64,000 nucleotides of DNA from Sialis fuliginosa (GCA_961205875.1 OY540820.1:868001-932000), one strand, 5' to 3'. Shown: positions 12,544 through 24,075, counted from the stretch's first letter. A program made the numbers and translations. Notes: generated by a model not told the origin, from the sequence alone.

Positions 12544-13257
12544 TATTATTATATTATTATATTATAATATAAAAAAAAGATAAAAAAAAATATTATATTT
12601 ATGATTGTGAGATCAGAAATTACAAAAAAATTAAATTAGTTTATAATTTTTTTTAAATTTATATCAAAATCTAATATAATGATGGGATATTTGAGTTAAT
12701 TAATACAAACAAACACACTTCTTCAGGTTAATTAATAAATAAAAAATTATCATTGAGCAGTTCATCAAATTATAAAGAACTTATTGTTAGTAAAACAAAT
12801 GTCTGAAAACTAAAATACCTTTTTTTTTAAAGAAAGACATATATATATTACATCATATATTAAACATACGTATGTTTAATATATGATTACATATATAGGA
12901 GATACAAATTCTAGACATCTTGCAGTTTTTACAGAAATTGTGGGTAGATTTTTTCCCAGCAAAATATTGCATATGTAGGTATAAAATGGTTAAAAACGCA
13001 CATTATTTATCTGATTTGCTGGAAACATATGTTATGTTTTAGCGCAAAGGAAGGAACGGTATGGTACCCCCACTATATGTAACGATGACAGTACCCCTTA
13101 AACGAGATATTCATGGATAGGCACCAAAACATGTAAACATACATAATGCCATCTAGTATTTAGAGGCGTATTCAAAGTTAAATACATTATAAAGCTGAAC
13201 CCGTGTCGCCACCTGGAACGATGCGGATTTGAAACTGCTGATGAGACATATTAGTAT

Positions 13258-13648
13258 GTTTAATATATGTTAGTATGTTTAATATATGATGTAATATATT
13301 TAACTGTCTTACAGCGTGATTTGATGATAATTGGTCATTTTGTTTAAAAATAATGGACAAATAAACATTGCGGTTCGGTAAGGTAGCATAGCAATCAAAT
13401 GTTGATTTATTGTTTTAGGGGGGGGGGGGGGGGGGGGTATGTTCAATGTTCATTAATGGATCATATTTGTTTAAAAAATATTTAGATTTATTGATCTATA
13501 CATGTTAATTTAAATTTTAACAAAATACATAGTATATTATTATTTGTTTAAGAAATAATTACTAACATTTGATTTATAAAGCATGTATATTTTGCATATA
13601 AAATCTATATTAATATTTCGATTCTTACGCATTTTATTTTTAAATGCA
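13258..13648. repeat. block 1 sequence resumes
   Basis: From about 13292 this matches 22447-22920 and 32450-32810, the segments upstream of the F-box 3' ends in blocks 2 and 4. It carries a 20-base G run not present in those copies. No gene was seen. Confidence 0.7.
13418..13437 (+). repeat. homopolymer run of 20 G
   Basis: Twenty consecutive G bases sit in an otherwise AT-rich block. The sister blocks have AT-rich sequence here (around 22620 and 32610). It could fold as a G-quadruplex, or the length may be a sequencing estimate. Confidence 0.9.
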
Positions 13649-14478
13649 TCCTTAATATATATAAAGCTCAACGTCTCTCTGTCTGTCTGTCTGTCTGTCC
13701 GTTCGTGCACTTATCACGTACGTTCTCTGGCCAAGTTATATGGTATATTTTGTTAGGTTAGGTAACATAACAACTAATCAGTGACAATAATAGTAAATCA
13801 AATCGGAAAAATTTTTGCCGTCGGCGCGCTGTTTTGTAATACGCTGCCTAAACCGTTCAATATAGAACAAAAAAATGTATTAAAGAATTGTGTAGAATCA
13901 AAAGTTCTACAATAAAGTCCGCGACACCATATATCTAACTTTTATATTTAAGCCACAATGACTGCTTTTATGTTACAAAGAAAACATAAAATATTTGGGT
14001 TCTGTTTACATGGACTTATGACCTACAAAACATTAATCCTTATCGAAATAAATGATTTCATCGTCATAAGTACTTAATGTAGATATAATTTGCCATTTAC
14101 AGCATCCAATTTGGACGTATAGTTTAGTAAATATCGAAATATACATATTGGAACATATTATTCGGGTGATTGTGACCGTGCGCGGGGTGCGGCGAGGGAA
14201 CGTGCCAACACGCCGGTCAGAGGGAACAGCCAAACAGGTCGGTATTCTTTTGATTCTCAATTGTTTATTTTGTTTTCAATAATTAACTTTTAAATTTAAA
14301 TAGAACAAAAATTATTTTTACTTTTTGTTCTGATTCGTTTTTGTTAGGTAGGTAATTTAAGTGTTATTTGGTTTTTATTACATTAATAACTAATCGTGTT
14401 TGTAATTAATTCAACTAAATATTTTTTAAATCCTAAATTCCGAGGTCCACGCGAGCGAAGCCGCGTGGGCCCAGCTAG
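13649..14478 (+). mobile_element. non-autonomous Helitron, copy A
   Basis: The element starts with TC (13649) and ends in CTAG (14475-14478). A GC-rich hairpin (CCACGCG at 14447-14453, CGCGTGG at 14462-14468) lies ten bases before the end. It sits exactly between host A and T: removing it gives AAATGCATTATTAATAAA, which is the uninterrupted sequence found in block 3 at about 28756. TC start, CTRR end, 3' hairpin and A^T insertion are the defining Helitron marks. No Rep/helicase is present. Confidence 0.9.
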
Positions 14479-14757
14479 TTATTAATAAAATTATATTTTA
14501 ACATAACCTATACCATCATTACCTACGATTATTTTGATTTTTATTTAACTAACAAAAATTTTATAATTGCAATATAAACTTATTAATCCTAGTATATTAT
14601 ATTATAATAGTCCTATAAAATTTAAAAATGAATTTGTAAAAATAGTCAGTTTGAAACGTTAATAACATAAGTTACAAGTCAATATTAAATGATAATTAAA
14701 ATTTATTATTATTAAATATTGTATATACATAAATAAGAACTATACCTATAAATATCC
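14479..14757 (-). promoter_or_regulatory. 3' flank and poly(A) signal of F-box gene 1
   Basis: On the minus strand AATAAA (14702-14707) follows the stop codon by about 50 bases. This segment is nearly the same downstream of all four gene copies. In blocks 2 and 4 it is preceded by a second, more diverged copy of itself, which blocks 1 and 3 lack. Confidence 0.6.
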
Positions 14758-15225
14758 TTATAAATAAAAGAAAATACATATTAAACATATAATTGTTACA
14801 ATAATGTTAAAACTATTATAATTATTAAAATCATCCTTAACAGCGTTAATAGTTGCTAATGCAGGTGACGGCGCGGGCGTTGTAATATTGAGATGGTAGA
14901 GATTCCTCGCTAAATCTATCAGTTCTTGACGTTCAGTTCTCAACTGGCATCGAACCCGTGTCCTCAACACTTTCTCGCAGCGAATCAGAGAGTTCCATCG
15001 GCGACAGACTCCAGCAGCATTGATCAGAGATCGTGAGTCAAGGTATCTGTGGAATACAGAAACACATACGTTAGCCAAATATAACAAACATATCAAATAA
15101 AATATATAAATGTAATAAATCACTTACCTGAGAATACAACAGGACACCTCCTCCGGGAGACGAGTGAGAAGGTCTTCACCAACCTCACATCGTAACACCG
15201 AACTGCAGATCTGGTTTGTAGACAT
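14758..15225 (-). CDS. small F-box protein with C-terminal tail anchor, copy 1
   Basis: Two exons (15128-15225 and 14758-15046) join across an 81-bp GT-AG intron (phase 2, between residues 32 and 33) to give 128 residues. The start is the first ATG after a TATA box. Residues about 19-60 form an F-box: LPEE at 23-26, then a YLD and VCRRW (46-50) pattern, the Skp1-binding fold of SCF ubiquitin ligases. Residues 57-86 are charged and probably helical. Residues 112-128 are uninterrupted hydrophobic up to the stop, as in tail-anchored membrane proteins. No WD40, LRR or other substrate domain is present. By inference it could recruit SCF to a membrane or act as a decoy. This copy has an extra Ala-Pro pair (91-92) compared with the other three. 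F-box call fairly sure; function unknown. Confidence 0.85.
15047..15127 (-). other. 81-bp GT-AG intron of F-box gene 1
   Basis: The donor is CAG|GTAAGTG and the acceptor TTCCACAG|A. An in-frame TAA begins at the second base of the donor, so an unspliced message stops at once. The intron reads the same in all four copies (23897-23977, 29409-29489, 33723-33803). Confidence 0.85.
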
Positions 15226-15272
15226 CTCAACAAGAACTGTATACAGAATGACCTGTGACTGTTAGGGCAGGA

Positions 15273-15340
15273 CCTTTTATACCTATTGATGGCCACATAA
15301 CAACAAATATCCTGTTACACTTGATTGGTTAGACGATTGG
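15273..15340 (-). promoter_or_regulatory. promoter of F-box gene 1: TATA box and two CCAAT boxes
   Basis: TATAAAAGG lies at 15273-15281, 48 bases before the ATG, so the 5' UTR should be only about 20-25 bases. Two CCAAT boxes at 15324-15328 and 15336-15340 lie 43-59 bases further upstream, a spacing suited to NF-Y. The arrangement is conserved in all four gene copies. Confidence 0.75.
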
Positions 15341-16181
15341 GGATTAATGCTGGAGAACACAAACACGGATTATGAAAGTTAATCGAGGATTAATATAAAT
15401 TACTAATCACGGTTAAAAATCTGTTTTTCAGTTATATGAAACATATTTTCTTTAATAAATGATAAAAACCTATTGGTAATTAAAAGATCTCAAATGAAGA
15501 AAAAGATTTTTCAATTTACAATAGACTTTTTTTTTTTAACTTTATGATATGTAGATATCAGGGGTCGAAACAAGTTCAGTGTTCAAAAATACTGATTTTA
15601 CTGACACAGAAATCTAAATTTACTGACTATCGGAACCGATATAAATAAAACGTGCATTGCAATGTATTGTAAAGATGGTGAAGTCGAATCGAATGTATAA
15701 TCACGGTTAAAAAACTGTTTTTCAGTTGTATGAAACTTTTTTTTTTAATAAAGGATGAAAACCTCTTGGTTATTAACAGTTCACAAATGCCCAGTAAAGT
15801 TTCTAGACATTGGTAATAATGTAATACAATTTACACATTTGTAGCTAGCAATAGAAATTTTGTTTGTAAAAAACTTATGATATTATATAGATAGTTTTTG
15901 AATAATTTTGCTGGGAATTTTATTTTATTTTATTTATTGTTATTATGTTTACAAAATAGATCAGCAAATGGCTATTAAAATTAAGACATTTTGTATTCAG
16001 CATTTTAATTAAAAAATATTATTTCTAAAAGCGGTTAAGAACAATTAAAAATATTTATTTATATTTAAATACAAATTTATTTTTACCGTACGAAAAAATA
16101 CACGCCTATATATTGCACACAGTGTTGTTTGATCTTCCTTACATCATGTTAACGGAGAATTGCTAATATTATCAAAAATTA
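15341..16181. repeat. A-type block flank upstream of F-box gene 1
   Basis: This matches 29703-29892 plus 31192-31540 in block 3. A roughly 290-bp stretch at 15412-15702 is extra here and starts and ends with the same CACGGTTAAAAA motif, so it is probably a local duplication plus insertion. No gene was seen. Confidence 0.65.
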
Positions 16182-17425
16182 CACAGGTTTACAAAAAAAA
16201 AAGTTTATGAATATTTGACGAGACCATTGTATTCTTATGTATTTTGACGTCCTAAATCCGAATCTGAGGTCCGTTGACCTAGGTTAGCTCAGTTTCAAGG
16301 TCATTTTAAGGTCAAATTTTTAAAAATCGCTAAATGATTCTGGTAAAAGGTGATATATCTGGTCGCTGATTCCGAATTTGACGTCAGTTAACCTCTACGA
16401 GGTCAGGTTCAAGGTCATTTCAAGGTCAAAGTGGGACAATTTGCTCGATAATTCTGACAATACAGTACTTAAAGATTTTTGGGGTCGCTAAAATAAAATT
16501 TGAGGTCCGTAGACCCCTACAATGTCAGTTTCAATGTCATTTTAAGATCGAAATTTTATTTTTTAAAGTCGCTAAATGAATCTGGTAAAAAGTGACATAT
16601 AGGTTTTTCTGGTCGCTGATTCTGAATTTGACGTCCGTTGACCTCTACGAGGTTAGGTTCAAGGTCATTTCAAGGAAAAGTGAGAAAAATCGCTCGAAAT
16701 AGTACATATAAGTTTGAACCTGACCTTGTCGAGGTCAACGGACGTCAAATTAAGAATCGGAGACCAGAGAAACCTATATATCACCTTTTACCAGATTCAT
16801 TTAGCGATTTTTAAAAATTTGACCTGGAAATAACCTTGAAACTGACATTTTAGGGGTCTACGGATTTCAAATTTTAATACAGCGACCCCAAAATACGATA
16901 TGTACTGTTTTGTCAGAATTTTCGAACGATATTTCCCACTTTGACCTTCAAATGACCTTGAACCTGACTCATAGAGGTCAACGGACGTCAAATTCAGAAT
17001 CAGCGACCTATATACACCTTTTACCAGAATCATTTAGCGATTTTTAAAAATAAAAATTTGACCTTGAAACTGACATTGTAGGGGTCTACGGATCTTAAAT
17101 TTTAATTCAGCAACCCCAAAAATCTATATGTACTGTTTTGTCAGAATTTTCGAGCGATTTTTCCTACTTTGACCCTGAAATGACCTTCAACCTAACCTCG
17201 TAGAGCTCAACGGTTGTCAAATTTAGAATCAGCGACCAGAAAAAGCTATATATCACCTTTTACCAGAATCATTTAGCGATTTTTAAAAATTTGACCTTAA
17301 AATAACCTTGAAACTGAGCTAACCTAGGTCAATGGACCTCAGATTCGGATTCAGGACGTCAAAATACATAAGGATACAATGGTCTCGTCAAATATTCATA
17401 AACTTTTTTTTTTTGTAAATCTGTG
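16182..17425. mobile_element. Harbinger-like foldback, TTA target repeat, copy 1
   Basis: The ends CACAGGTTTACAAAAA and its complement are flanked by TTA on both sides (16179-16181, 17426-17428). Block 3 has the empty site ATCAAAAATTATTAATAG with a single TTA. The two arms (about 600 bp each) mirror each other. Each arm contains repeated motifs such as AAGGTCATTT and GACCTCTACGAGGTCAGG. A 3-bp TTA/TAA duplication is typical of PIF/Harbinger. No transposase was seen. Confidence 0.8.
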
Positions 17426-18111
17426 TTATTAATAGTATTCTTAATAAAAATAGTCCAAATCTTGATAGAATGACGCAACTCGCTTGTAGTATTAACGTTT
17501 TTTTCCCATTGGCCTTTGTTTTAGCTTTGGAACTAATGAAAATTTTCCCAAAATTTTAGACCTGTTAATTTTTTTTTGAGCAGCGCAGCCATTTTTCCAT
17601 TTAATGAACATTGGTAAAATGAATGTTTTACTTACTCGTAAACTGCTCGTTGAAAAAAATATTTGTGTACAGAATTAAATTTCCTACAATAAGGATCCTG
17701 AGTGCCCAATTCATAGATCCAGTATATTTAAAGATATGTTCGTTTAAAGTTTAAACATTATCATTAAATTGGAAATTTTCTAATTTTATTTTCCAGTACC
17801 GCACTTCCTTGTCTAACAAGCTCTCATTGGTAGACAACATACTAAAAATACAAAAAACATTGAATTCGCAAGATATGGTGGTAACCATGGAAACAACTAA
17901 AACATGTTTAGGTTAGAGAATACTGGAAGCAAAGCGGTACGTTGATAACTATATTTATCAGCGCACGCTCACCCATTAGAGTTATCGCTTCAGTAATCAT
18001 ATATTACATCTCTATGGACGAAGCAGGCACCGGAAATTATTAATATAACCTAAAAATATACTACTCAGTTGTTTGAGCGATATTGTGATGATATGTACTC
18101 TATACTCTATA
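17426..18111. repeat. A-type flank, right part, ending at the LINE insertion
   Basis: This matches 31530-32215 of block 3/4. It carries the block boundary motif GTACGTTGATAAC (about 17939), where blocks 2 and 4 carry the 15-bp iteron foldback on their right side. No gene was seen. Confidence 0.7.
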
Positions 18112-18478
18112 TATGGTTATAAGTTTACGAATGTGATGTGCACGTGTTTTTTTACAGTGCTGTTAAATTCATTAATTTTAACCTAAATAAAGTGAATCAA
18201 AACAGTATAAGTATGTGACTTTAAATCTTTAAGTACACAGACATAAATGTGTTGATTTATATAGTGATAAATAAATTATTTTGATATATAATTCATGAAA
18301 CAAAATTTCGATTAATTGAATGCATTAAAGACTATATTCGATAAGCAAACTTCTAATCAGGCGTGTAGCCAATACTAAGCAGTGCGCCTGGCGCATGTGC
18401 TCTGTACGGGAACGCAGGGTTGTATTTGGACTTGATTACAAGTGATATATCGTTATTGTTAAATTAACATACTTCAAA

Positions 18479-19243
18479 ATGCCACCTGCTGGGAGTACGC
18501 GATCTGCGAGTACTAACGAAAAGATGGAAATAGAAAAAAACACTGATATCGAAAATCTCATTTCTAACGTACTAACTAATTCATCGTTCATATCGGTAAT
18601 TAGAGATATCGTTGAAAAAAGCATAATAGAAAAAGAAAAACTAATGGATGAAATCAATAAGCTCAAAGAAATAAATAATAAATTAATGCAAGAAAATGAT
18701 TTATTAAAGAAAAATCCACAACATATGCAAGAAAGTAAAGAAAATATGAAGACGTATACAGAACCAATGAAACTACATAAGAACAAAAATACAAATAAAA
18801 ACACAACCAATCAAGTGAAAGCACAAATATCATATGCACAAGCAGTCAATACAGAGAAAAATACTGATGTTAAAATAACTACTGACAATGAAAACAATGA
18901 AGATGATGTTTTCAAGGAAGTTACTTACAGAAAAAGAAAAGTAATTGTCGGAAAAGCAGTCAATAATGAAAATTTAAAAGCTGCGGAAAGAAAATTATGG
19001 ATATTCTTGGGACGAATGAGCTCAGATACAAATGAAGAACAAGTTACTAACTACCTAAGAAAAAAATTACCCAAAAATAACTTCCTAGTCGAAAAACTTA
19101 AAACGTTGGGAACAAACGCATCTTTCAGGATTTGCACAGATACCTCTATTGAAAGTGAAATATACAATGAAGAATTCTGGCCAGAAGGTGCTATTGTTAA
19201 AAGATTCACCTTTCGTAGAAAACCCATCGGAAGATTTGATTAA
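18479..19243 (+). CDS. LINE ORF1, RNA-binding chaperone-like protein
   Basis: The frame is open over 254 codons. The N-terminus is acidic. Residues about 47-78 form a predicted coiled coil (KEKLMDEINKLKEINNKLMQ pattern). Then comes a basic linker, and residues about 172-246 form an RRM-like domain with LWIFLGRM and a closing FWPEGAIVKRF. That last pattern is typical of ORF1 proteins of CR1-, Daphne- and L2-type LINEs, which coat the element's RNA. It overlaps no host gene and ends 16 bases before the ORF2 ATG. It is intact here although ORF2 is not. Confidence 0.75.
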   Translation: MPPAGSTRSASTNEKMEIEKNTDIENLISNVLTNSSFISVIRDIVEKSIIEKEKLMDEINKLKEINNKLMQENDLLKKNPQHMQESKENMKTYTEPMKLHKNKNTNKNTTNQVKAQISYAQAVNTEKNTDVKITTDNENNEDDVFKEVTYRKRKVIVGKAVNNENLKAAERKLWIFLGRMSSDTNEEQVTNYLRKKLPKNNFLVEKLKTLGTNASFRICTDTSIESEIYNEEFWPEGAIVKRFTFRRKPIGRFD

Positions 19244-19259
19244 CAATAACAGATATAGG

Positions 19260-22133
19260 ATGAAAAACATAAATACAAATTTTAAATTAATGCACGTGAA
19301 TATTCAATGCATCAGAAAAAAAGGAGACGAATTCAGTATTTTTTTGGAAGAACAAATCCCAGATATAGTATGTGTTTGTAAACACTGGTTGGCATCTGAA
19401 GAAATAGCATTCAATACTCTTGATGGTTATAGGCTTGTCTCATATTTTTGCAGACGAAGTTTTATTCATGTGTTGCAATATATACTAAAGGAAATATGGA
19501 AACAAGTGAAATTAAAAATTTGGCAAAATTAAGTATAGAAAAACATTTTGAGTGCTGTGCTATAAAATTAATTGAACATAAATATATTATTGTGTCAGTA
19601 TATAGATCACCTGAAAGTGATTTTGAATTATTTATTAACAAAATGGACGAATTATTGTTTTTAATTTCTAAGTACAAAAATCATTTTTATTTCATCTGTT
19701 GCGATCTTAATGTGAATATTTTAAATACTGCTGATATTAGATATAAGAAACTAAATACATTGCTTCAGTCATACAACTGTGCATGCGCAATAAATGAACC
19801 GACAAGAATAACATCTATATCAAAAACGTGCATAGACAATAATAATATAATAACTAACGTTCAATCATGTACCACACAAAATATCGTCACACCCTTATCA
19901 GATCATAATGCTATCATACTCAATACTGAAGTAAATGCAAAAGAGACAACTAATTGTGAATCGGTATATAAATGTGTTTCATCCTTCTCAGAAGATAATC
20001 TTTTTTACTTTAATTATTTAATTCAAAATGAAAATTGGCAATCAGTATATGAAAATAGTAATGTGAATGTTAGTTATGACTATTTTATTGAAACATTGCT
20101 TTATTATTATAATATATCATTCTCGAAAAAAATCATAAAGATAAATTCTGATAAAAAAATTACAAATCAAAGAATTGGGTAACCAATGAAATTAAACAAC
20201 TTTCGGCATACAAACGCGATTTACATGAACTTATAAAAGAACTGGCTTGCTTAAATATTAATGCTGAAAAATTTGTAGATCAATATAAAATAGTTTGTAA
20301 ACATTTAACTATACTTGTTGAAGTAACAAAAAGTATACTTACTATAATAACTTAATTCAAAATTCGGAAAATAAGTCCCGAACAGCTTATACGAAACTTT
20401 AATAATAATAAAATTAATAATTCAATTCCACTTTTAAATAATAAAAGTAATGTAACGGACATTAAAAATATTGCTAATGACTTCAATAATTTTTTTGTAA
20501 ATATAGCAACAAAGCTAAACCTAGGTGATCCGGATTTGGATATTAAATTTAAAAATATAAATAATACTAATAGTTTTTTCTTTAGCCCTTGTAATGTTAC
20601 TGAAATAATTAACACTTGTATCGCGATTAAGAACAAAAAATCCACCGGATGGGATAATATCCCAACTTTCATTATAAAAATGTTTGCGCATCACATAGCT
20701 GCACCTTTATGTTTTATATTTAATAACTGTTTTGAACAAGGGATTTATCTTAACCAACTGAAAAAAACGATTGTCATACCGCTATATAAAAAAGGGAATG
20801 CAAATGAATATGACAATTATAGACCTGTTTCTTTGATTTCAGTTATAGATAAAATTTTTGAAAAATTAATATATACGAGATTAAATAATTATTTAAATAA
20901 ATGTAACTTTTTGTCTGACAATCAACATGGCTTCAGATCAAATTATTCAATTAATCAAATTGTTTTTAAAATTTTAAATTGCGTTCTAGATGCATGGAAT
21001 AAAAAGAATTTAAGTGTATTATCGTTATTTGATCTAACCAAGGCGTTTGATTGCGTTAATATAGACTTACTAATTAATAAATTAAGTGAATATGGAATTA
21101 GAGGTGTAGCTTTGGACTTGATTACGTCATTTTTATCAGATCGCGTTCAATGTGTTAAAATATCACATTTAGTCAATAATTATCAAAAAAATATTTACTC
21201 AGATTTTTATAAAACGGAACATGGAGTACCACAAGGGTCTATTCTAGGACCCTTACTTTTTCTATTGTATATCAATGATATATGCATTAATAATAAGGTA
21301 ATGTTATTTGCGGATGTTACGGCTATGATATGTGCAGGTGAAAACGAAACATCTTTGAGTCAATCAATAAATGCATCAATTTTGAACGTAGCAGCATGGT
21401 TTGAAAAAAATTGTTTAAAACTAAACATTTCTAAAACACAATACATAAAATTCGGCAATTATGGATTTAATAATGATTTCATAAATCTGGAGAATCTTGG
21501 TAAAATTGAACTGTCGCAAGAAGTCAACTTTTTAGGGTTATATTTAGATAAAAATTTTACATGGAAATATCACATAAATAGCATTGTCACTACATTAAAC
21601 AAATATATATTTTTAATTAGATCTTTAAAAAAGTTCGCATCAAATGAAATATTAAAAATTATATACTATGCGTATATTCAATCAAGAATTACGTATGGCA
21701 TTATTTTTTGGGGAGGCTCGACAAACGTTCAAGATATATTCTTGATGCAAAAGAGATGTTTAAGAGCAATGATGAACGTATCACCTACAACATCATGCCG
21801 TACAATTTTTAAAGAAATTAGATTTTTAACAATCTACGATCTATATATATATATGAATGTTCTTGTTTTCTAAACAAAAACAAACAGTTATTTCAAAATA
21901 ATAATTTTAAACATGAGTACGCAACAAGAAATAAAGATATTTTTGTATGTAATTTTTCAACATTAAGTGTCGTGAAAAATGGCCCACTAAACCAAATGAT
22001 TAAAATTTATAATCACTTACCAAACTATTTAAAAATGTTAAGTGAAAAAGACTTTAAAAAACAATTAAAAGAATTATTGTTGCGTATGAACTATTATAAT
22101 ATGAAAGAATATTTTGAATGTAAAATTATTTAG
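19260..22133 (+). pseudogene. broken LINE ORF2 (endonuclease and reverse transcriptase)
   Basis: It starts with an ATG 16 bases after ORF1. The endonuclease part begins with LMHVNIQCIRKKGDEFSIFL. The family's catalytic Glu in the 'TEHWL' motif reads KHWL here. The frame shifts near 19450, again near 20160, and is broken near 20350. The RT core (20536-21873) is open and has YRPVSLISVIDKIFEK, FDLTKAFDCVN (21028), GVPQGSILGP (21223) and FADV at 21307-21318, where active elements have FADD. After another frame change at about 21860 the C-terminal tail runs to TAG at 22131-22133. The catalytic Asp-to-Val change alone would kill the enzyme. Confidence 0.85.
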
Positions 22134-22221
22134 TATTTATTTTGTGAATTTTTTTTTCTTTCATTTGACTTATTTTACACTGTACTACAGTATATGAAAT
22201 AAATATTATTATTATTATTAT

Positions 22222-23613
22222 TATAGTACTCTATAGCACTTTCGAGATTCCAGTGAACACGTTAGTGCAAGTGTTACTAAAATCGGTCTAATAGTTTTCG
22301 AGATTGCTTTGGTCAAATATACATACACAAACTATTATTAGTATAGATTACACAGCTTGTGAACTACACAGTGGTGAACATTATAATATTAAATGTACTG
22401 AAATAGAAATATACGTTGATATTTGATTACTGTCATTATTGAATATTAATCTAACTAATATAATTAACTGTCTTACAACGTGATTTGATAACAATTGGTC
22501 ATTTTGTAAAAATAGTGGACAAATAAACATCGCGGTTTGGCAGATCAAGAAAAGTGTATTTTCTTATGTAAATGACTAATTGTTGAGTATAGTTTTAATG
22601 TAGCTTAGCAATCAAATGTAGTATTATTATGTTCATTAATGGATCATATTTGTTTCAAAAATATTCAGATTTATTAAAATTTAACTACAATGTCATCTAA
22701 ACATGTTAATTTAAATTTTGTCAAAATAGTATATTGTTATTTTGTATAAGAATTAATTACTAATTAAATTAATTAAAAAAAAAATTAAAATAAATTAATT
22801 TAAAAAATAAGAATTAATTACTTATTAATTACTAACATTTGATTTATTTAAATTATAAAACACATATATTTTGCATGTAAATTCTACAAAATTTCTTCGA
22901 TTCGTATGCATTTTATTTTTAAATGCATTATTAATGAAGATATATTTTAATCTTTAATGTGGTATGAATTATTCATATTAATTAATAATTTTTCTTTATA
23001 AATAAATTTATTATTATATTTAAATTTTCTTTATAAATATTTTCATCATTTTCTTTTGGCGTATTTTAACCTAACTTAACCTATACCAACAATACGATTA
23101 TTATTATATTTAATGAACCAAGAATATGTTTTACAAAAATTATACAAATGCAATATAAATAACTTAGCCCTAGTATATTATACTATAATACTCCTATAAA
23201 ATTTAAAAAATTTGTAAAAAAAGTAAAAATAATTGAATTTACAAAAAAAAAAAACAGAACTATATTTTAATATAATTATAATTTAAAAACGGTTTGAAAC
23301 GTTAATAACATTAGTTACAAGTCAATATTAGATGATATTTAAAATTTATTATTATTAAATATTGTATTATATTTACATAAATAAAAACTATACATGTCAA
23401 TATCCTTAGTATTATAATTATATTATTTTTTTATATATATTTTTATTATAATTATTATTATAATACTTCTATAAAATTAAAAAATGAATGTGTAAAAATA
23501 GTCAGTTTCAAACGTTAATAACATAAGTTACAAGTCAATATTAAATGATAATTAAAATTTATTATTATTAAATATTGTATATACATAAATAAGAACTATA
23601 CCTATAAATATCC
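22222..23613. repeat. block 2 left part, with an RTE-like 3' end fragment
   Basis: 22232-22350 ends in CTATTATTAGTATAGATT after an AATCGGTCTAATAGTTTTCG motif, resembling 3' ends of RTE-type LINEs. The same fragment lies at 28233-28357 and 32221-32336. The rest matches block 4 (32337-33439), including a doubled 3' gene flank (23160-23400 and 23430-23613). AT-rich, no gene. Confidence 0.6.
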
Positions 23614-24075
23614 TTATAAATAAAAGAAAATACATATTAAACATATAATTGTTACAATAATGTTAAAACTATTATAATTATTAAAATCATCCTTAACAGC
23701 GTTAATAGTTGCTAATGCAGGTGACGGCGTTGTAATATTGAGATGGTAGAGATTCCTCGCTAAATCTATCAGTTCTTGACGTTCAGTTCTCAACTGGCAT
23801 CGAACCCGTGTCCTCAACACTTTCTCGCAGCGAACCAGAGAGTTCCATCGGCGACAGACTCCAGCAGCATTGATCAGAGATCGTGAGTCAAGGTATCTGT
23901 GGAATACAGAAACACATACGTTAGCCAAATATAACAAACATATCAAATAAAATATATAAATGTAATAAATCACTTACCTGAGAATACAACAGGACACCTC
24001 CTCCGGGAGACGAGTGAGAAGGTCTTCACCAACCTCACATCGTAACACCGAACTGCAGATCTGGTTTGTAGACAT
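23614..24075 (-). CDS. small F-box protein with C-terminal tail anchor, copy 2
   Basis: Exons 23978-24075 and 23614-23896 give 126 residues. Same F-box (about 19-60) and hydrophobic C-terminus as copy 1. Differences from copy 1: Val for Ile at residue 54 and absence of the Ala-Pro pair after residue 90. Exon 1, intron and splice sites read the same. It lies in block 2 with B-type upstream flank, so its nearest full-block relative is copy 4, although the coding part is closest to copies 1 and 3. AATAAA follows at 23558-23563. Function inferred only from the F-box; no substrate domain. Confidence 0.85.

Larger units (their letters stand above)
8305..13255. repeat. 4951-bp tandem unit, copy 2
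   Basis: This is a near-identical second copy of 3354-8304. I noticed one clear base difference (near 7640 versus 12591). After it, two inverted copies of the terminal motif (13248-13291) close the array, and block 1 sequence resumes with TTTAACTGTCTTACAGCG. Such high identity means a very recent duplication, or an assembly duplication. Confidence 0.85.
18112..22221 (+). mobile_element. full-length but broken LINE of the CR1/Jockey group
   Basis: Block 4 shows the empty site (CTCTATACTCTATAGTACTC near 32200). Here it is split, with only a 4-base TATA overlap as possible target repeat. Order: 5' UTR (18112-18478), ORF1 (18479-19243), ORF2 with endonuclease and reverse transcriptase (19260-22133), then a short 3' UTR ending in an ATT microsatellite. 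An ATT-type rather than poly(A) tail, together with the ORF1 RNA-binding fold, favours a CR1- or Daphne-like clade over classical Jockey. ORF2 is broken about four or five times and the RT active site is mutated, so it is dead. Confidence 0.85.

Noticed and set aside
13676-13700. CTGT repeats here and at 39860, 45660, 48712, 60090 considered as a CRISPR or functional array
   Set aside because: They are short microsatellites inside transposon families, without spacers.
14033-14260. 75-residue minus-strand frame in Helitron copy A (and 60992-61183 in copy D)
   Set aside because: It is not conserved as a frame among the Helitron copies; it reflects the GC-rich stretch.
14758-15123. Unspliced open frame with a hydrophobic N-terminus ahead of the F-box half (also in the other three copies)
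   Set aside because: The extra N-terminal part is the translated intron and begins at a GTG, not an ATG. A consensus donor and acceptor remove it and join an ATG-led exon that completes the F-box.
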